Part shown: positions 48,282 through 56,232 of the stretch, one piece after another
Position numbering within the stretch: the first letter of the stretch is position 1
Layout: the number at the start of each line of letters is the position of its first letter
From: Streptomyces griseoruber
GTDB lineage: Bacteria; Actinomycetota; Actinomycetes; Streptomycetales; Streptomycetaceae
Length of the DNA: 64,000 bases
Direction of reading: 5' to 3'
Assembly (NCBI RefSeq): GCF_001514205.1
Contig: NZ_KQ948765.1
Location: 746,753 to 810,752, forward strand
Notes under the pieces: generated by a model
Told to the model about the DNA's origin: nothing
Seen by the model: the letters and a program-made list of their open reading frames with translations, nothing else
Databases searched by the model: none
Program-made: the position numbers and the translations under genes

Positions 48282-48869
48282 TCACCCCGGGCGGGTGAGA
48301 CCCGCCCGGCGCAGAGCCGCCCGCCAGGCGAGGGCCAGCACGACCTCCGCGAGGCCCAGCAGCACCAGCCACAGCCCGAGCAGCCGGGTCAGTGCCCGGG
48401 CCGACTCGGTGGGCAGGGCCAGGACGACGATGCCCGCGACCACGGCGAGCAGCGCGGCGGCCAGGACGAAGCCCCGGTGCGGCAGGTCCCGGGCGGCCAG
48501 GGCGGTGTAGAGGGTGAGGACTCCCGACACCAGCCAGACGACCCCCACGATCAGGGAGAGCGCGGTGATGGTCTGCAACGGGTTGCGCAGACACAGCACG
48601 CCGGCCAGGACGTACAGCACGGAGAGCAGGAGTCCGGGCAGCCGTTCACCGTGGTCCTCCCGGGCGAAGACGGCGACGAACCGGAACAGCCCGGTCACGA
48701 GCAGATACAGCCCGATCAGCACCGCGAGGACGTGCAGGGTCTCGTCCGGCCAGACCAGCACCAGGACGCCCGGTACGAGCGTGGCGACGGCGGACCCGAG
48801 CAGCCAGGTCCAGGAGCGGCCGAGGGCGGAGAGTACGGCGGCGGGGTCCGATCCGGGCGGCACGGTCAT
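48282..48869 (-). CDS. HdeD family membrane protein
   Basis: 195-residue membrane protein with six helices of the HdeD (acid-resistance membrane protein/DUF308) family. The repeated G-V-L-V-L-V-W-P and L-A-G-V-L-C-L-R-N-P-L-Q-T-I-T-A-L-S-L-I-V-G-V-V-W-L-V-S-G segments are characteristic. Exact function is unknown. AGGAGG before ATG 48869 is immediately followed upstream by a 14-bp repeat array. It is 80 bases upstream of the SHOCT gene on the same strand. Confidence 0.9.
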   Translation of the reverse strand: MTVPPGSDPAAVLSALGRSWTWLLGSAVATLVPGVLVLVWPDETLHVLAVLIGLYLLVTGLFRFVAVFAREDHGERLPGLLLSVLYVLAGVLCLRNPLQTITALSLIVGVVWLVSGVLTLYTALAARDLPHRGFVLAAALLAVVAGIVVLALPTESARALTRLLGLWLVLLGLAEVVLALAWRAALRRAGLTRPG

Positions 48870-48880
48870 GGCTCCTCCTG

Positions 48881-49028
48881 GCGGGACGAGGTCGGCGGGA
48901 CGAGGTCGGCGGGGTGAGGTCGGCGGGGTGAGGTCCGCGAGGTGAGGTCGGCGGGACGAGGTCCGCGAGGTGAGGTCGGCGGGACGAGGTCCGCGAGGTG
49001 AGGTCGGCGGGGTCGGGTCGGCGGGGTC
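48881..49028. repeat. 14-bp minisatellite array (~10.5 copies)
   Basis: Units of the form gcggg(a/g)(c/t)gaggtc(g/c) repeat from 48881 to 49028, most with one to three differences. A higher-order 28-base pair (gcgaggtgaggtcg + gcgggacgaggtcc) repeats two and a half times in the middle. The array fills the gap between the small gene (stop inside the last unit) and the HdeD ribosome-binding site. Confidence 0.93.
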
Positions 49029-49224
49029 AGTCCGGCATCTGCCGCATCTCCAGGACGCGCAGTCCCAGGGACTGGCAGCGGGCCAGCAGGCCGTACAGAT
49101 GCGCCTCGTCGACGATGTGTCCGAACAGGACGGTCTGGCCGGACATCACGACGTGGTCCAGCTCGGGAAAGACCTTGATCAACGTCTCCGACATCTGTCC
49201 GTCGACACGGATCTCGTAGCGCAT
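49027..49224 (-). CDS. Small conserved hypothetical protein
   Basis: 65-residue protein M-R-Y-E-I-R-V-D-G-Q-M-S-E-T-L-I-K-V-F-P-E-L then F-G-H-I-V-D-E-A-H-L-Y-G-L-L-A-R-C-Q-S-L-G-L-R-V. It looks like a small alpha/beta ferredoxin-like fold, not a membrane protein. AAGGAAGG lies a few bases before ATG 49224. Homologues are usually encoded near polyketide or MFS genes, but no function is known. Its stop codon lies in the first unit of the repeat array. Confidence 0.78.
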   Translation of the reverse strand: MRYEIRVDGQMSETLIKVFPELDHVVMSGQTVLFGHIVDEAHLYGLLARCQSLGLRVLEMRQMPD

Positions 49225-49339
49225 GAGCCTTCCTTGTGGTCTCCCTGCGATGGTCCGTCGCGGCGGGCCGCGGAGCCTCACCCACCAGAGGTGAGACGCC
49301 ACCCGGGCCACTCGGCTGATCTGCGGCGACGCCTCCCGG

Positions 49340-49858
49340 TCAGTGGGTGATGAGCAGCTTGAACGCGATGATCGCCAGACCCAGCACCAGGTTCACCGCA
49401 GCCGTGACGGCCACCAGCGGCCACGCGGCCCCGGCCCGCCGCGCCGCGGCCACCGACCAGCCGACCTGTCCCGCCACGGCGACCGACAGCGCCAGCCACA
49501 GCGTGCCCGTCAGATCGAGGCCGAGGAGAGGGCTGACGGCCACGGCCACCGCGGGCGGGACGGCGGCCTCGACGATCGGCCACTCCTCCCGGCACACGTG
49601 CACCAGGACCGTACGGTCCGGCCGCAGCCGGGTCAGCCGCGCCCCGAACATCTGCGCGTGCACATGCGCCAGCCAGAACACCACCCCCGTCAGCAACAGC
49701 AGCCCCACCAGCTCCAGGCGGGGGAAGTCGCCCAGCGCCCCGGCGCCGACGACGACGGACGCGGCGAGCATCGAGCCGTAGACCCCTCCGGTGTAGTCGG
49801 CGCGGGACCGCCGCCCGATGGTGGGCTCCCTGGCCCTGATGTGCTCGGTGTCGGACAT
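49340..49858 (-). CDS. Membrane protein of unknown function, linked to MFS exporter
   Basis: 172-residue protein with about four helices: A-D-Y-T-G-G-V-Y-G-S-M-L-A-A-S-V-V-V-G, L-E-L-V-G-L-L-L-L-T-G-V-V-F-W-L-A-H-V-H, P-A-V-A-V-A-V-S-P-L-L-G and a C-terminal A-A-V-N-L-V-L-G-L-A-I-I-A-F. The conserved W-L-A-H-V-H region may bind a metal or partner. GGAG lies before ATG 49858. It begins 19 bases after the MFS exporter gene ends, so the two share an operon and possibly work together. Confidence 0.8.
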   Translation of the reverse strand: MSDTEHIRAREPTIGRRSRADYTGGVYGSMLAASVVVGAGALGDFPRLELVGLLLLTGVVFWLAHVHAQMFGARLTRLRPDRTVLVHVCREEWPIVEAAVPPAVAVAVSPLLGLDLTGTLWLALSVAVAGQVGWSVAAARRAGAAWPLVAVTAAVNLVLGLAIIAFKLLITH

Positions 49859-49877
49859 GACCGAGCTCCTTCGCAGG

Positions 49878-51482
49878 TCAGGCCGCGCCGACGCGCGACG
49901 GCTGGGGACGGGTGGACGGCCGGCCCGGCAGATGCGAGGTGACCAGGAGACTGGCCAGGGTGATGCCTCCGGCGGCCAGGATCCCCGCCTTCAGACCGTC
50001 GAGCTGCGCCGCGGCGTAGGACTCGGTGAGCGCGTCGACCTCGGCGGGCGGCAGCCCGGCGTCCTCGGCCGCCGAGCGCACCTGGTCGGTGGGGACGAAG
50101 GAGATCCCGGCCTCCAGGGCCACGCTCGTGCGCTGCACGGCCTCCTCCGACAGCCGGGGATCGTTCTCCACCTGGGTGGTGAAGGCCTGGGCGAGGGCAC
50201 CGACGAGCAGCGACCCGATGAGCGCGGTACCGAGCGCGGACCCGAGGTTCTGGGCGGTGAACTGCAGCCCGCCGGCCTCGCTGCGCTCCTCCTCGCCCAC
50301 GCTGGACTGGACGACGTTGCCGAGCTGCGAGGCGAGCAGGCCCATCCCGATGCCGAGCAGGCCCATGGCACAGCCGAACTGCACGTCGTCGATGTCCGGG
50401 TCGATGGTGGCCAGCAGCCACACGATGGCGGCGAGCAGGGTCAGCAGGGCCAGCCGTACCACCAAGCGCGCACCCACCTTCCGCCCGAGCCGTGCGGCGA
50501 GTGTGGACGCCACGAGCATGGTGACGGACACGGGCAGCAGGCGCAGTCCGGTCTCGAAGGCGTCGAAGCCCTGGACGACCTGAAGGTAGAGCGGGATGGC
50601 GAAGAACAGCCCGAGCAGGATGAGGTTCTGGCTGAGCAGACACAGCAGGCCGGAGCGCAGGGCGGGCTTGTGCAGCAGGGCGAGATGGACCAGGGGGTCG
50701 GCGTGGCGCTGCTCCTGGTGCCGCTCCCAGCGTACGAAGGCCGCCAGGACCGCGGCTCCGAGGCCGATCACGAAGAAGGTCGGCGCGAACCCCAGGACGG
50801 TGAAGGGCGGGTTGCGCGGCTGCACCCAGCCCCAGGTGCCGCTCTGGAGCACCCCGAGCACGCCCAGCGCCAGGCCCACCGCCGAGAGCGCGGCGCCGAT
50901 GCCGTCCAGCCGGGGCCGGGGCCCGGTCTGCGGGATGTCCGTGATCACGCTGCGGAAGGCGAGGATCGCCAGGACGACCACGACCTCACCGGCGAAGACC
51001 AGCCGCCAGGTGAGATACGTCGTCACCCAGCCGCCGAGCAGCGGTCCGACCGCGATGCCCGCACCGGCGAGCCCGCCGATGACGCCGTACGCGACGGCCC
51101 GGTCGCGCCCCGGGTAGGAGGCGGCGACGAGCGCGGCCATGGCGGGCAGCACCATCGCGGCGCCCAGCCCCTCGATGACCGACCAGCCCAGGGCGAGGAC
51201 CCACACGGTGGGGGCGGCGGCGGTCAGGGCCGAGCCCGTGCCGTAGACGACGAGCCCGAGCAGGAACATCCGGCGCCGTCCGAGGATGTCCCCGAGTCTG
51301 CCGCCCGCGATCATGAAGGCGGCCATGACCAGCGCGTACAGCGTGATGACGGCCTGGATGACGGTCACCTCGGTGTCGAAGTCCTCGACCAGCTGGCTGA
51401 TGGAGACGTTCATGACGGACGTGTCCAGCACCATCAGGAACTGGGCCGTCCCCAGGACGATCAATGCCCGCCAGTGCTTCAC
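49878..51482 (-). CDS. MFS drug exporter (EmrB/QacA, DHA2 family)
   Basis: 534-residue fourteen-helix major facilitator. Motif C and motif A features: D-T-S-V-M-N-V-S-I-S and G-G-R-L-G-D-I-L-G-R-R-R, then L-D-x-I-G-A-A-L. DHA2 exporters pump cationic dyes, antibiotics and similar drugs using the proton gradient. GTG 51482 is chosen because GAGG lies eight bases upstream; GTG 51491 is possible. A long helical C-terminal extension (about residues 410-500) is present. Followed by a small membrane gene in the same operon. Confidence 0.92.
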   Translation of the reverse strand: MKHWRALIVLGTAQFLMVLDTSVMNVSISQLVEDFDTEVTVIQAVITLYALVMAAFMIAGGRLGDILGRRRMFLLGLVVYGTGSALTAAAPTVWVLALGWSVIEGLGAAMVLPAMAALVAASYPGRDRAVAYGVIGGLAGAGIAVGPLLGGWVTTYLTWRLVFAGEVVVVLAILAFRSVITDIPQTGPRPRLDGIGAALSAVGLALGVLGVLQSGTWGWVQPRNPPFTVLGFAPTFFVIGLGAAVLAAFVRWERHQEQRHADPLVHLALLHKPALRSGLLCLLSQNLILLGLFFAIPLYLQVVQGFDAFETGLRLLPVSVTMLVASTLAARLGRKVGARLVVRLALLTLLAAIVWLLATIDPDIDDVQFGCAMGLLGIGMGLLASQLGNVVQSSVGEEERSEAGGLQFTAQNLGSALGTALIGSLLVGALAQAFTTQVENDPRLSEEAVQRTSVALEAGISFVPTDQVRSAAEDAGLPPAEVDALTESYAAAQLDGLKAGILAAGGITLASLLVTSHLPGRPSTRPQPSRVGAA

Positions 51483-51749
51483 GTCGTCCACCTCGCCGAG
51501 TCGGCCCGGGACGCCGGGGGTGGTGGCGTCCGGCAGCGGCCGTCACCGACCGGCTGCCACCTCCATCGCAGCTCGGAGGCCCCGTCCGGTGCCTCACCCG
51601 CCACGGGCGAGCCTGCCACCGCACGGGCGTGCGCACGGGTCGGCGGAGCCGTGAACAGGTCGTGGCGGAACCACGCCGCCCCGGCACACCCGTCGGCGCA
51701 CCGGATCTCACCGGCGCCCGGTACTCGCTCTCCTGCGCCGTCCGGGAGG

Positions 51750-51986
51750 TCAGGAGTCGGATCGGGTTACGTCGTGCGGAGGCACGGGGCGCTCGGACTT
51801 GCGATGGCTGGTGTCGCACCAGGGGTAGGTCCGACTGCGTCGGCAGGTGCACAGGGCTACCCGGAACCGGTCGGACGTCACGGTGGTGCCGTCCTCCAGA
51901 GTGACCTCCACCGGGCCTTCGACCAGCAGCGGTCCCGCGCGCCGCGCGACGATGCGGCAGCGGCGTTCATCCGAGTCGTACACCAC
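51750..51986 (-). CDS. CDGSH iron-sulfur domain protein
   Basis: 78-residue protein with a CDGSH-type [2Fe-2S] motif: Cys46-x-Cys48-x8-Cys57-x3-His61 (C-T-C-R-R-S-R-T-Y-P-W-C-D-T-S-H). The normal C-D-G-S-H is C-D-T-S-H here, Thr replacing Gly. CDGSH proteins act in redox or Fe-S cluster transfer. GTG 51986 overlaps the end of the methyltransferase gene by 20 bases, so they are co-transcribed with the diiron-type gene. GTG 51983 is an equivalent start. Confidence 0.9.
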   Translation of the reverse strand: MVYDSDERRCRIVARRAGPLLVEGPVEVTLEDGTTVTSDRFRVALCTCRRSRTYPWCDTSHRKSERPVPPHDVTRSDS

Positions 51987-52635
51987 GAATGATCACCAGC
52001 TCTTCCTTCTCGTCGTCGTCTTCGACCAGGCCGCAGCCGCGCAGCCAGCCTTTCCGGGAACGCAGGACGGGGCCGAAGCTGATGTGGTGGCGTTCCAGGA
52101 TTCCGGCGCGCAGGCCCATCGCCCGCAACCGGCGCAGCGACTCTTCCGGACCGCTCAGGGCGGACTGGACCAGAAGCAGCACGCCGCCGGGCCGCAGGAG
52201 CACGGGTGCGTCCTGGCATATGCGGTTCAGCACAAGACGGCCGTCGTCTCCGGCGTCCCAGGCCCGTGCCACGCCCCGTCGTGGGCACGCGGCGGCGGGG
52301 GCCGGCACGTACGGCGGGTTCGACAGGATGAGGTCGAAGGAGCGGCCCGACACCGGAGCCAGCAGGTCGCCCCGTCTCACGTGCAGCGGGAGACGCGCCA
52401 GCACCGCGTTGACCTTTGCGTTCAGAGCCGCTCGCCAGGAGATGTCGACGGCCGTGACGCGTGCGCCGAGCCGGGCCGCGGCCAGTGCGACCGCACCTGT
52501 TCCCGTGCCCACGTCCAGGACTTCGGCCCCTGAGGGAAGGGGGTCGGGGCGCAGGTATTCGTGGCGCAGGTACTGGACGAGCAGGTCGGTGTCGTCCTGG
52601 GGGGTGTAGACGCCGGGCAGAGTAACCGTGGTCAT
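51967..52635 (-). CDS. HemK2/PrmC-like methyltransferase
   Basis: 222-residue SAM-dependent methyltransferase. Motif I is V-L-D-V-G-T-G-T-G-A-V-A-L-A-A-A-R; the catalytic N-P-P-Y sits in L-I-L-S-N-P-P-Y-V-P. N-P-P-Y is typical of enzymes that methylate glutamine side chains or exocyclic amino groups, such as HemK/PrmC and MTQ2. It lacks the N-terminal helical domain of true PrmC, so the substrate is different. GGAG precedes ATG 52635 by about 11 bases. It lies between a diiron-type gene and a CDGSH gene. Confidence 0.9.
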   Translation of the reverse strand: MTTVTLPGVYTPQDDTDLLVQYLRHEYLRPDPLPSGAEVLDVGTGTGAVALAAARLGARVTAVDISWRAALNAKVNAVLARLPLHVRRGDLLAPVSGRSFDLILSNPPYVPAPAAACPRRGVARAWDAGDDGRLVLNRICQDAPVLLRPGGVLLLVQSALSGPEESLRRLRAMGLRAGILERHHISFGPVLRSRKGWLRGCGLVEDDDEKEELVIIRGVRLG

Positions 52636-52696
52636 GGGGTTTTCGTCTCCGGTCCTCAAGGAGTGCGCGAGAACCTGTTCGCCGCAGGCACGCCGG

Positions 52697-53686
52697 TCAG
52701 ACAGGTATCCGCAGCGATGACTCCCCGGTCCGCCACGCGCCGAGAAGACGCTCGGCAAGGCGGTCTTCGAGATATGTGGTGGCTTCCACTCCGAAGGCGA
52801 CATCGCCGTCGAGGTGAGGCTCTTCCTCGAGGAGGCCCGCGACGACTTCCCAGCGGACGACCTGTTCGTGCACGGCGTCGGCCTCGACGTGCTCGTCGTA
52901 GAAGTGCTCGGCGGCCGGTCCGGCGCCGGTGCGCCGCATGGCCTGGGCAAGACGCCGCGACCCCGGGGACGAGGTGATTTCGACGGCGGCGAAATGTCCC
53001 ACCAGGGCCCCTCGCAGCGCGCGGTGCAGGCCGAAGAGGGACATCATGTTCACGATGGCGAGGGCTTCGGCACCGGCCGCGTCGAGATAGTGCCCGTACG
53101 AGGTGTTCAGGTCGAGGTCGGCCATGAGCTCGGCGAACAGGCGGGCGTGCACGCGATCCGCGCGACCTCCTCCGAACTCGTCGAACTCCACGGCCGCCAT
53201 TCCCGCCTTCGCCCTCCCCCACAATCGGGGCAGGACCCAGGCATGCGGGTCGGCTTCCTTGAGGTGGTAGAGCGACCGCTGGGCGGCGTATTCGCGCAAC
53301 TGCCACAGCTCACCCTCATGCTGCAAGAACCGGCTGACGCCGCTGCCGTCGACGGGCTCGACGAGCAGTTCCTCCAATGCCTCATCGGCGCGCCCGTGCC
53401 GGGGCGCCCCGTCGCGGAGGGCCTCGAGAAACCGCTGCTCGACGGCGGCTCGGACGTTGAGCAGGTCGGGATCCCATTCACGGTCGGCATCGACGTCGGC
53501 AAATCCCCGGTAATGCAGCTCGTAGCAGACATACAGGGCGAGCTGTAGATCATCTCCGAGCGGGGCGGCGCGGAGAACCGCCTGCTCGTCCGGGAGCGGC
53601 CCCGTGTTCCGCAGGTATCCGCCGATCGCCGCCGAGATCCGGCCACGGGCGCACGGCAGGGTCGGCTCTCTCGATGGGACGTCCAT
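52697..53686 (-). CDS. Iron-containing redox enzyme (heme-oxygenase-like, HDO family)
   Basis: 329-residue helical protein of the iron-containing redox enzyme group (heme-oxygenase-like diiron oxidases/oxygenases). Possible ligands are spread over E-L-H-Y-R-G-F, the Y-H-L-K-E-A-D-P-H helix, the E-F-D-E-F region and F-Y-D-E-H-V-E-A-D-A-V-H-E near residue 270. Known HDO members desaturate or cleave fatty acids or oxidise amines. The ATG at 53686 follows a GGGTAC sequence at 53696-53701 on the minus strand. First of three genes with a HemK-like methyltransferase and a CDGSH protein. Confidence 0.88.
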   Translation of the reverse strand: MDVPSREPTLPCARGRISAAIGGYLRNTGPLPDEQAVLRAAPLGDDLQLALYVCYELHYRGFADVDADREWDPDLLNVRAAVEQRFLEALRDGAPRHGRADEALEELLVEPVDGSGVSRFLQHEGELWQLREYAAQRSLYHLKEADPHAWVLPRLWGRAKAGMAAVEFDEFGGGRADRVHARLFAELMADLDLNTSYGHYLDAAGAEALAIVNMMSLFGLHRALRGALVGHFAAVEITSSPGSRRLAQAMRRTGAGPAAEHFYDEHVEADAVHEQVVRWEVVAGLLEEEPHLDGDVAFGVEATTYLEDRLAERLLGAWRTGESSLRIPV

Positions 53687-53695
53687 GGCGACCGA

Positions 53696-53701
53696 GTACC
53701 C
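53696..53701 (-). promoter_or_regulatory. Possible SigB-type -10 box of the diiron gene
   Basis: GGGTAC on the minus strand, ten bases upstream of the ATG at 53686, matches the -10 core of stress sigma factor SigB-type promoters in Streptomyces. A good -35 (G-N-N-T-T) was not found at the right distance, so this is a weak call. Confidence 0.35.
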
Positions 53702-53939
53702 GTGATCCAGGGCTTGGCACCTGCGCCTCGCGGCGAACTGGACGGACGGGCCCGTCCAAGGGTCGCCCTGCCGGCGGCACCCTCCTTCGGCGGGCGGTGG
53801 CGCCGGTACGGCCGGCGACCGCCTCGGACAGCACCTCGGCCGACGCCGCCGCAGCCACCCCGACGACGGCGGCCGTACGGCCCCCACACCCGGCCCCGCA
53901 ACACGATCCCCCTCCCCGCAGAGCCCGGCCGCACGCCAT

Positions 53940-54170
53940 GTGCTCCACCACCACGGGGTCCGGCCCGGTGGTGGCCCGGAGCCGTCGGCCGACGCCTTGG
54001 AGGCGGCCGCCGACGAGCACTCCGGAATGGTGCCGGACGCTTCCGACATCACCTTCGCGGATTCGACGCTGCATTCTGGAGATCACCGGGGTCGCTTCCG
54101 TGCGGGCTGTACGGGACACCGTCGACGCCGCGGCCTCGGCCTGCCGCGGCGAACGGCGGCCCACCAGGCT
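53940..54170 (+). pseudogene. STAS-domain anti-sigma-antagonist remnant
   Basis: One frame reads S-A-D-A-L-E-A-A-A-D-E-H-S-G-M-V-P-D-A-S-D-I-T-F-A-D-S-T-L, the core of a STAS domain with the usual D-S serine. At about 54070 the reading shifts frame and continues L-E-I-T-G-V-A-S-V-R-A-V-R-D-T-V-D-A-A-A-S-A, which is the C-terminal STAS helix. Roughly 30 residues between them are missing. So an internal deletion and frameshift destroyed a SpoIIAA-like gene. The rest of 53687-54319 holds no intact gene. Confidence 0.6.
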
Positions 54171-54319
54171 TCGGCGTGAGCCGCAGTCAGGAGCAGGCCC
54201 TGTTCCGATCGAGCCCGTCGGAGCCGGCTGCTGGACCATGACGGTGCCTCGGACGCCTTCCTGGGAGAGGCATGGCGGCCGGGGCTCCCGTCCGGGAGCC
54301 CGATGCGTGTCCCGAGTGG

Positions 54320-54796
54320 TCAGAAGGCCGAGCCGGGATTCCCGGGCCGGATGCGTCCTCGCCAGGCGCCGGTCTCGCCCCCGCGCTGTTCGATGTAGTC
54401 CTTGAAGCGGTGCAGATCTCCCCTGACCTGGCGGTCGATCATGCCGAGCATGTCCGCGCCCTTCTCGGCCATGCCGCTGGGCTCGACGTCCATCGTGAGC
54501 TCCACCCGGGTGCGGGTGTCGTCCAGCCGCTGGAACCTGACCGATCCCCGCTGCCGGGTCTCTCCGTCCACGACCCGCCAGGTGATCCGGTCGTCCACCA
54601 ACTGGTCGACTATCTCCGTGTCGAACTCGCGCCGCACCCCGCCGATCTTGGTGGTCCAGTGGTTGTGCCGCTCGTCGAGCTGCCTCACCTCCTCGACGCC
54701 CTCCATGAAGTTCGGGAACTCCTCGAACTGCGTCCACTGGTTGTAAGCCGTATGGACGGGGACCTCGACGTCCACTGCTTCCTTCACCGTGCTCAT
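54320..54796 (-). CDS. SRPBCC family cyclase/dehydrase protein
   Basis: 158-residue START-like protein with the Polyketide_cyc2-type opening V-E-V-P-V-H-T-A-Y-N-Q-W-T-Q-F-E-E-F-P-N-F-M-E-G-V and the helix D-R-Q-V-R-G-D-L-H-R-F-K-D-Y-I at the end. Many Streptomyces stress-induced genes look like this; ligand unknown. GAGGAGG precedes ATG 54796. The SigB-like promoter at 54836-54863 lies upstream, giving a 5' leader of about 33 bases. Confidence 0.88.
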   Translation of the reverse strand: MSTVKEAVDVEVPVHTAYNQWTQFEEFPNFMEGVEEVRQLDERHNHWTTKIGGVRREFDTEIVDQLVDDRITWRVVDGETRQRGSVRFQRLDDTRTRVELTMDVEPSGMAEKGADMLGMIDRQVRGDLHRFKDYIEQRGGETGAWRGRIRPGNPGSAF

Positions 54797-54835
54797 CGTT
54801 TCCTCCTCGCCGGCGGTCGTTCCGCACCACACCGG

Positions 54836-54863
54836 GTACCCAGGTACGGGGGATATGAAGAAC
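54836..54863 (-). promoter_or_regulatory. SigB-type stress promoter
   Basis: On the minus strand GTTCTT (54863-54858) and GGGTAC (54841-54836) are separated by 16 bases, fitting the G-N-N-T-T-N14-16-GGGTAC/T form reported for Streptomyces SigB. It directs the SRPBCC gene at 54796. The -10 lies in the palindrome gggtaccc, so a + strand promoter towards the desaturase gene is also possible. Confidence 0.65.
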
Positions 54864-55089
54864 CGCGTGTCGGGCGGCACCAAGGACGCCTCCGCGACGA
54901 TCCCGGTGTGAGACCCGCCTGGCAGGGAACCCGCCTTCGGACAAAGGGCCTGCGTTGCCGCCGGCGGACGGAGCAGAGGTCGTCCTCGCTCCACGGCCTG
55001 GCGATGCGCATCCCCGCCTGCGGCCCGGTCTCGGTGACTCCCGAGGCGGCGGCGAGCCATCTGCCTCCTTCGGAGAGAGTTTCACCATC

Positions 55090-56190
55090 ATGACCAGAGA
55101 TACCGCCCCGACCGGAGACACCGCGGTCGGCCCCCGGCCCTCGGAGACGTCCGGCAGTGACTTCGCCCGGCTGTCGAGAAAGATCGCTGATGCCGGCCTG
55201 CTGGGGCGCCGTCCCGGCTACTACGCACTGCGGATCACGGCAGTGGCCGGGCTCTACGTCGTCGGGTGGGCCGCCGTCGCGCTCGTCGCCGACAGTTGGT
55301 GGACCCTGGCGGCCGCCGCCTTCCTGGCCGTCGTCTTCGGTCAGGTCGCCCTGCTCGCCCATGACGCGGCCCACCGTCAGGTGTTCCGCCGTCGCCGCGC
55401 CAGCGAAACGTCCGGACGGATCGCCGGTGCGGGCATCGGGATGGGCTACGGGTGGTGGCAGGACAAGCACACCCGTCACCACGCCCACCCCAACCACGAG
55501 GAACTCGACCCCGACCTCGACCCCAACCTGCTGGTCTGGTCCCAGGACCAGGCCCGGGCCGCCAAGGGGCTCCCCCGCCTGATCGGCCGCTGGCAGGCGT
55601 TCCTGTTCTTCCCGCTCCTCACACTGGAGGGCTTCAACCTGCACGTGTCGAGCGTGAAGGCGCTGGCCAACCGCTCGCTCAAGCACCGAACGCTCGACGG
55701 CACCCTGCTGTTCGCGCACTTCGCGGTCTATCTGGCCGTCCTGCTCTGGCTGCTGCCGCCCGGCATGGCGATCGCCTTCCTCGCCGTCCACCAGGGCCTG
55801 TTCGGCGTCTACCTCGGCTCCCTCTTCGCGCCCAACCACAAGGGCATGCCGATCCTGACGGGCGACGACCGCCCGGACTTCCTCCGCCGCCAAGTGCTCA
55901 CCTCACGCAACGTGCGCGGCGGACGGCTCACCGACATCGCACTGGGCGGGCTGAACCACCAGATCGAGCACCACCTCTTCCCCAGCATGCCCAGCCCCAA
56001 CCTGCGCAAGGCCCGAACCATCGTCCGCCGCCACTGCGAGGAACTGGGCGTGGACTACGTCGAGACCGGGCTGATCACCTCCTACCGGCACGCCCTCACC
56101 AGCCTCCACCGGGCCGGCGCGCCGCTCCGGCCCGCCCGCGTCCCCGCCCAGGGAGGTCCGGCGGACATCGGCGGTGACCGTGTGCCCTGA
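55090..56190 (+). CDS. Fatty acid desaturase (acyl-lipid type)
   Basis: 366-residue membrane diiron desaturase. All three His boxes are present: H91-D-A-A-H95, H127-T-R-H130-H131, and H290-Q-I-E-H294-H295, with the Q-I-E-H-H form typical of acyl-lipid and front-end desaturases. Four transmembrane helices are predicted. There is no fused cytochrome b5 domain, so electrons must come from ferredoxin or a separate partner. Introduction of a double bond into membrane acyl chains is inferred, likely for membrane fluidity under stress. GGAGAG lies about 12 bases before the ATG. Confidence 0.93.
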   Translation: MTRDTAPTGDTAVGPRPSETSGSDFARLSRKIADAGLLGRRPGYYALRITAVAGLYVVGWAAVALVADSWWTLAAAAFLAVVFGQVALLAHDAAHRQVFRRRRASETSGRIAGAGIGMGYGWWQDKHTRHHAHPNHEELDPDLDPNLLVWSQDQARAAKGLPRLIGRWQAFLFFPLLTLEGFNLHVSSVKALANRSLKHRTLDGTLLFAHFAVYLAVLLWLLPPGMAIAFLAVHQGLFGVYLGSLFAPNHKGMPILTGDDRPDFLRRQVLTSRNVRGGRLTDIALGGLNHQIEHHLFPSMPSPNLRKARTIVRRHCEELGVDYVETGLITSYRHALTSLHRAGAPLRPARVPAQGGPADIGGDRVP

Positions 56191-56232
56191 GAGCCTTCCG
56201 GGACTCGGGACACCGGGCGCGGCACCGGCGGG

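Noticed and set aside
53687..54052. Minus-strand extension of the diiron-type gene to an upstream start
   Set aside because: The extra residues are low complexity with no motif, and the STAS remnant occupies the other strand; ATG 53686 fits better.
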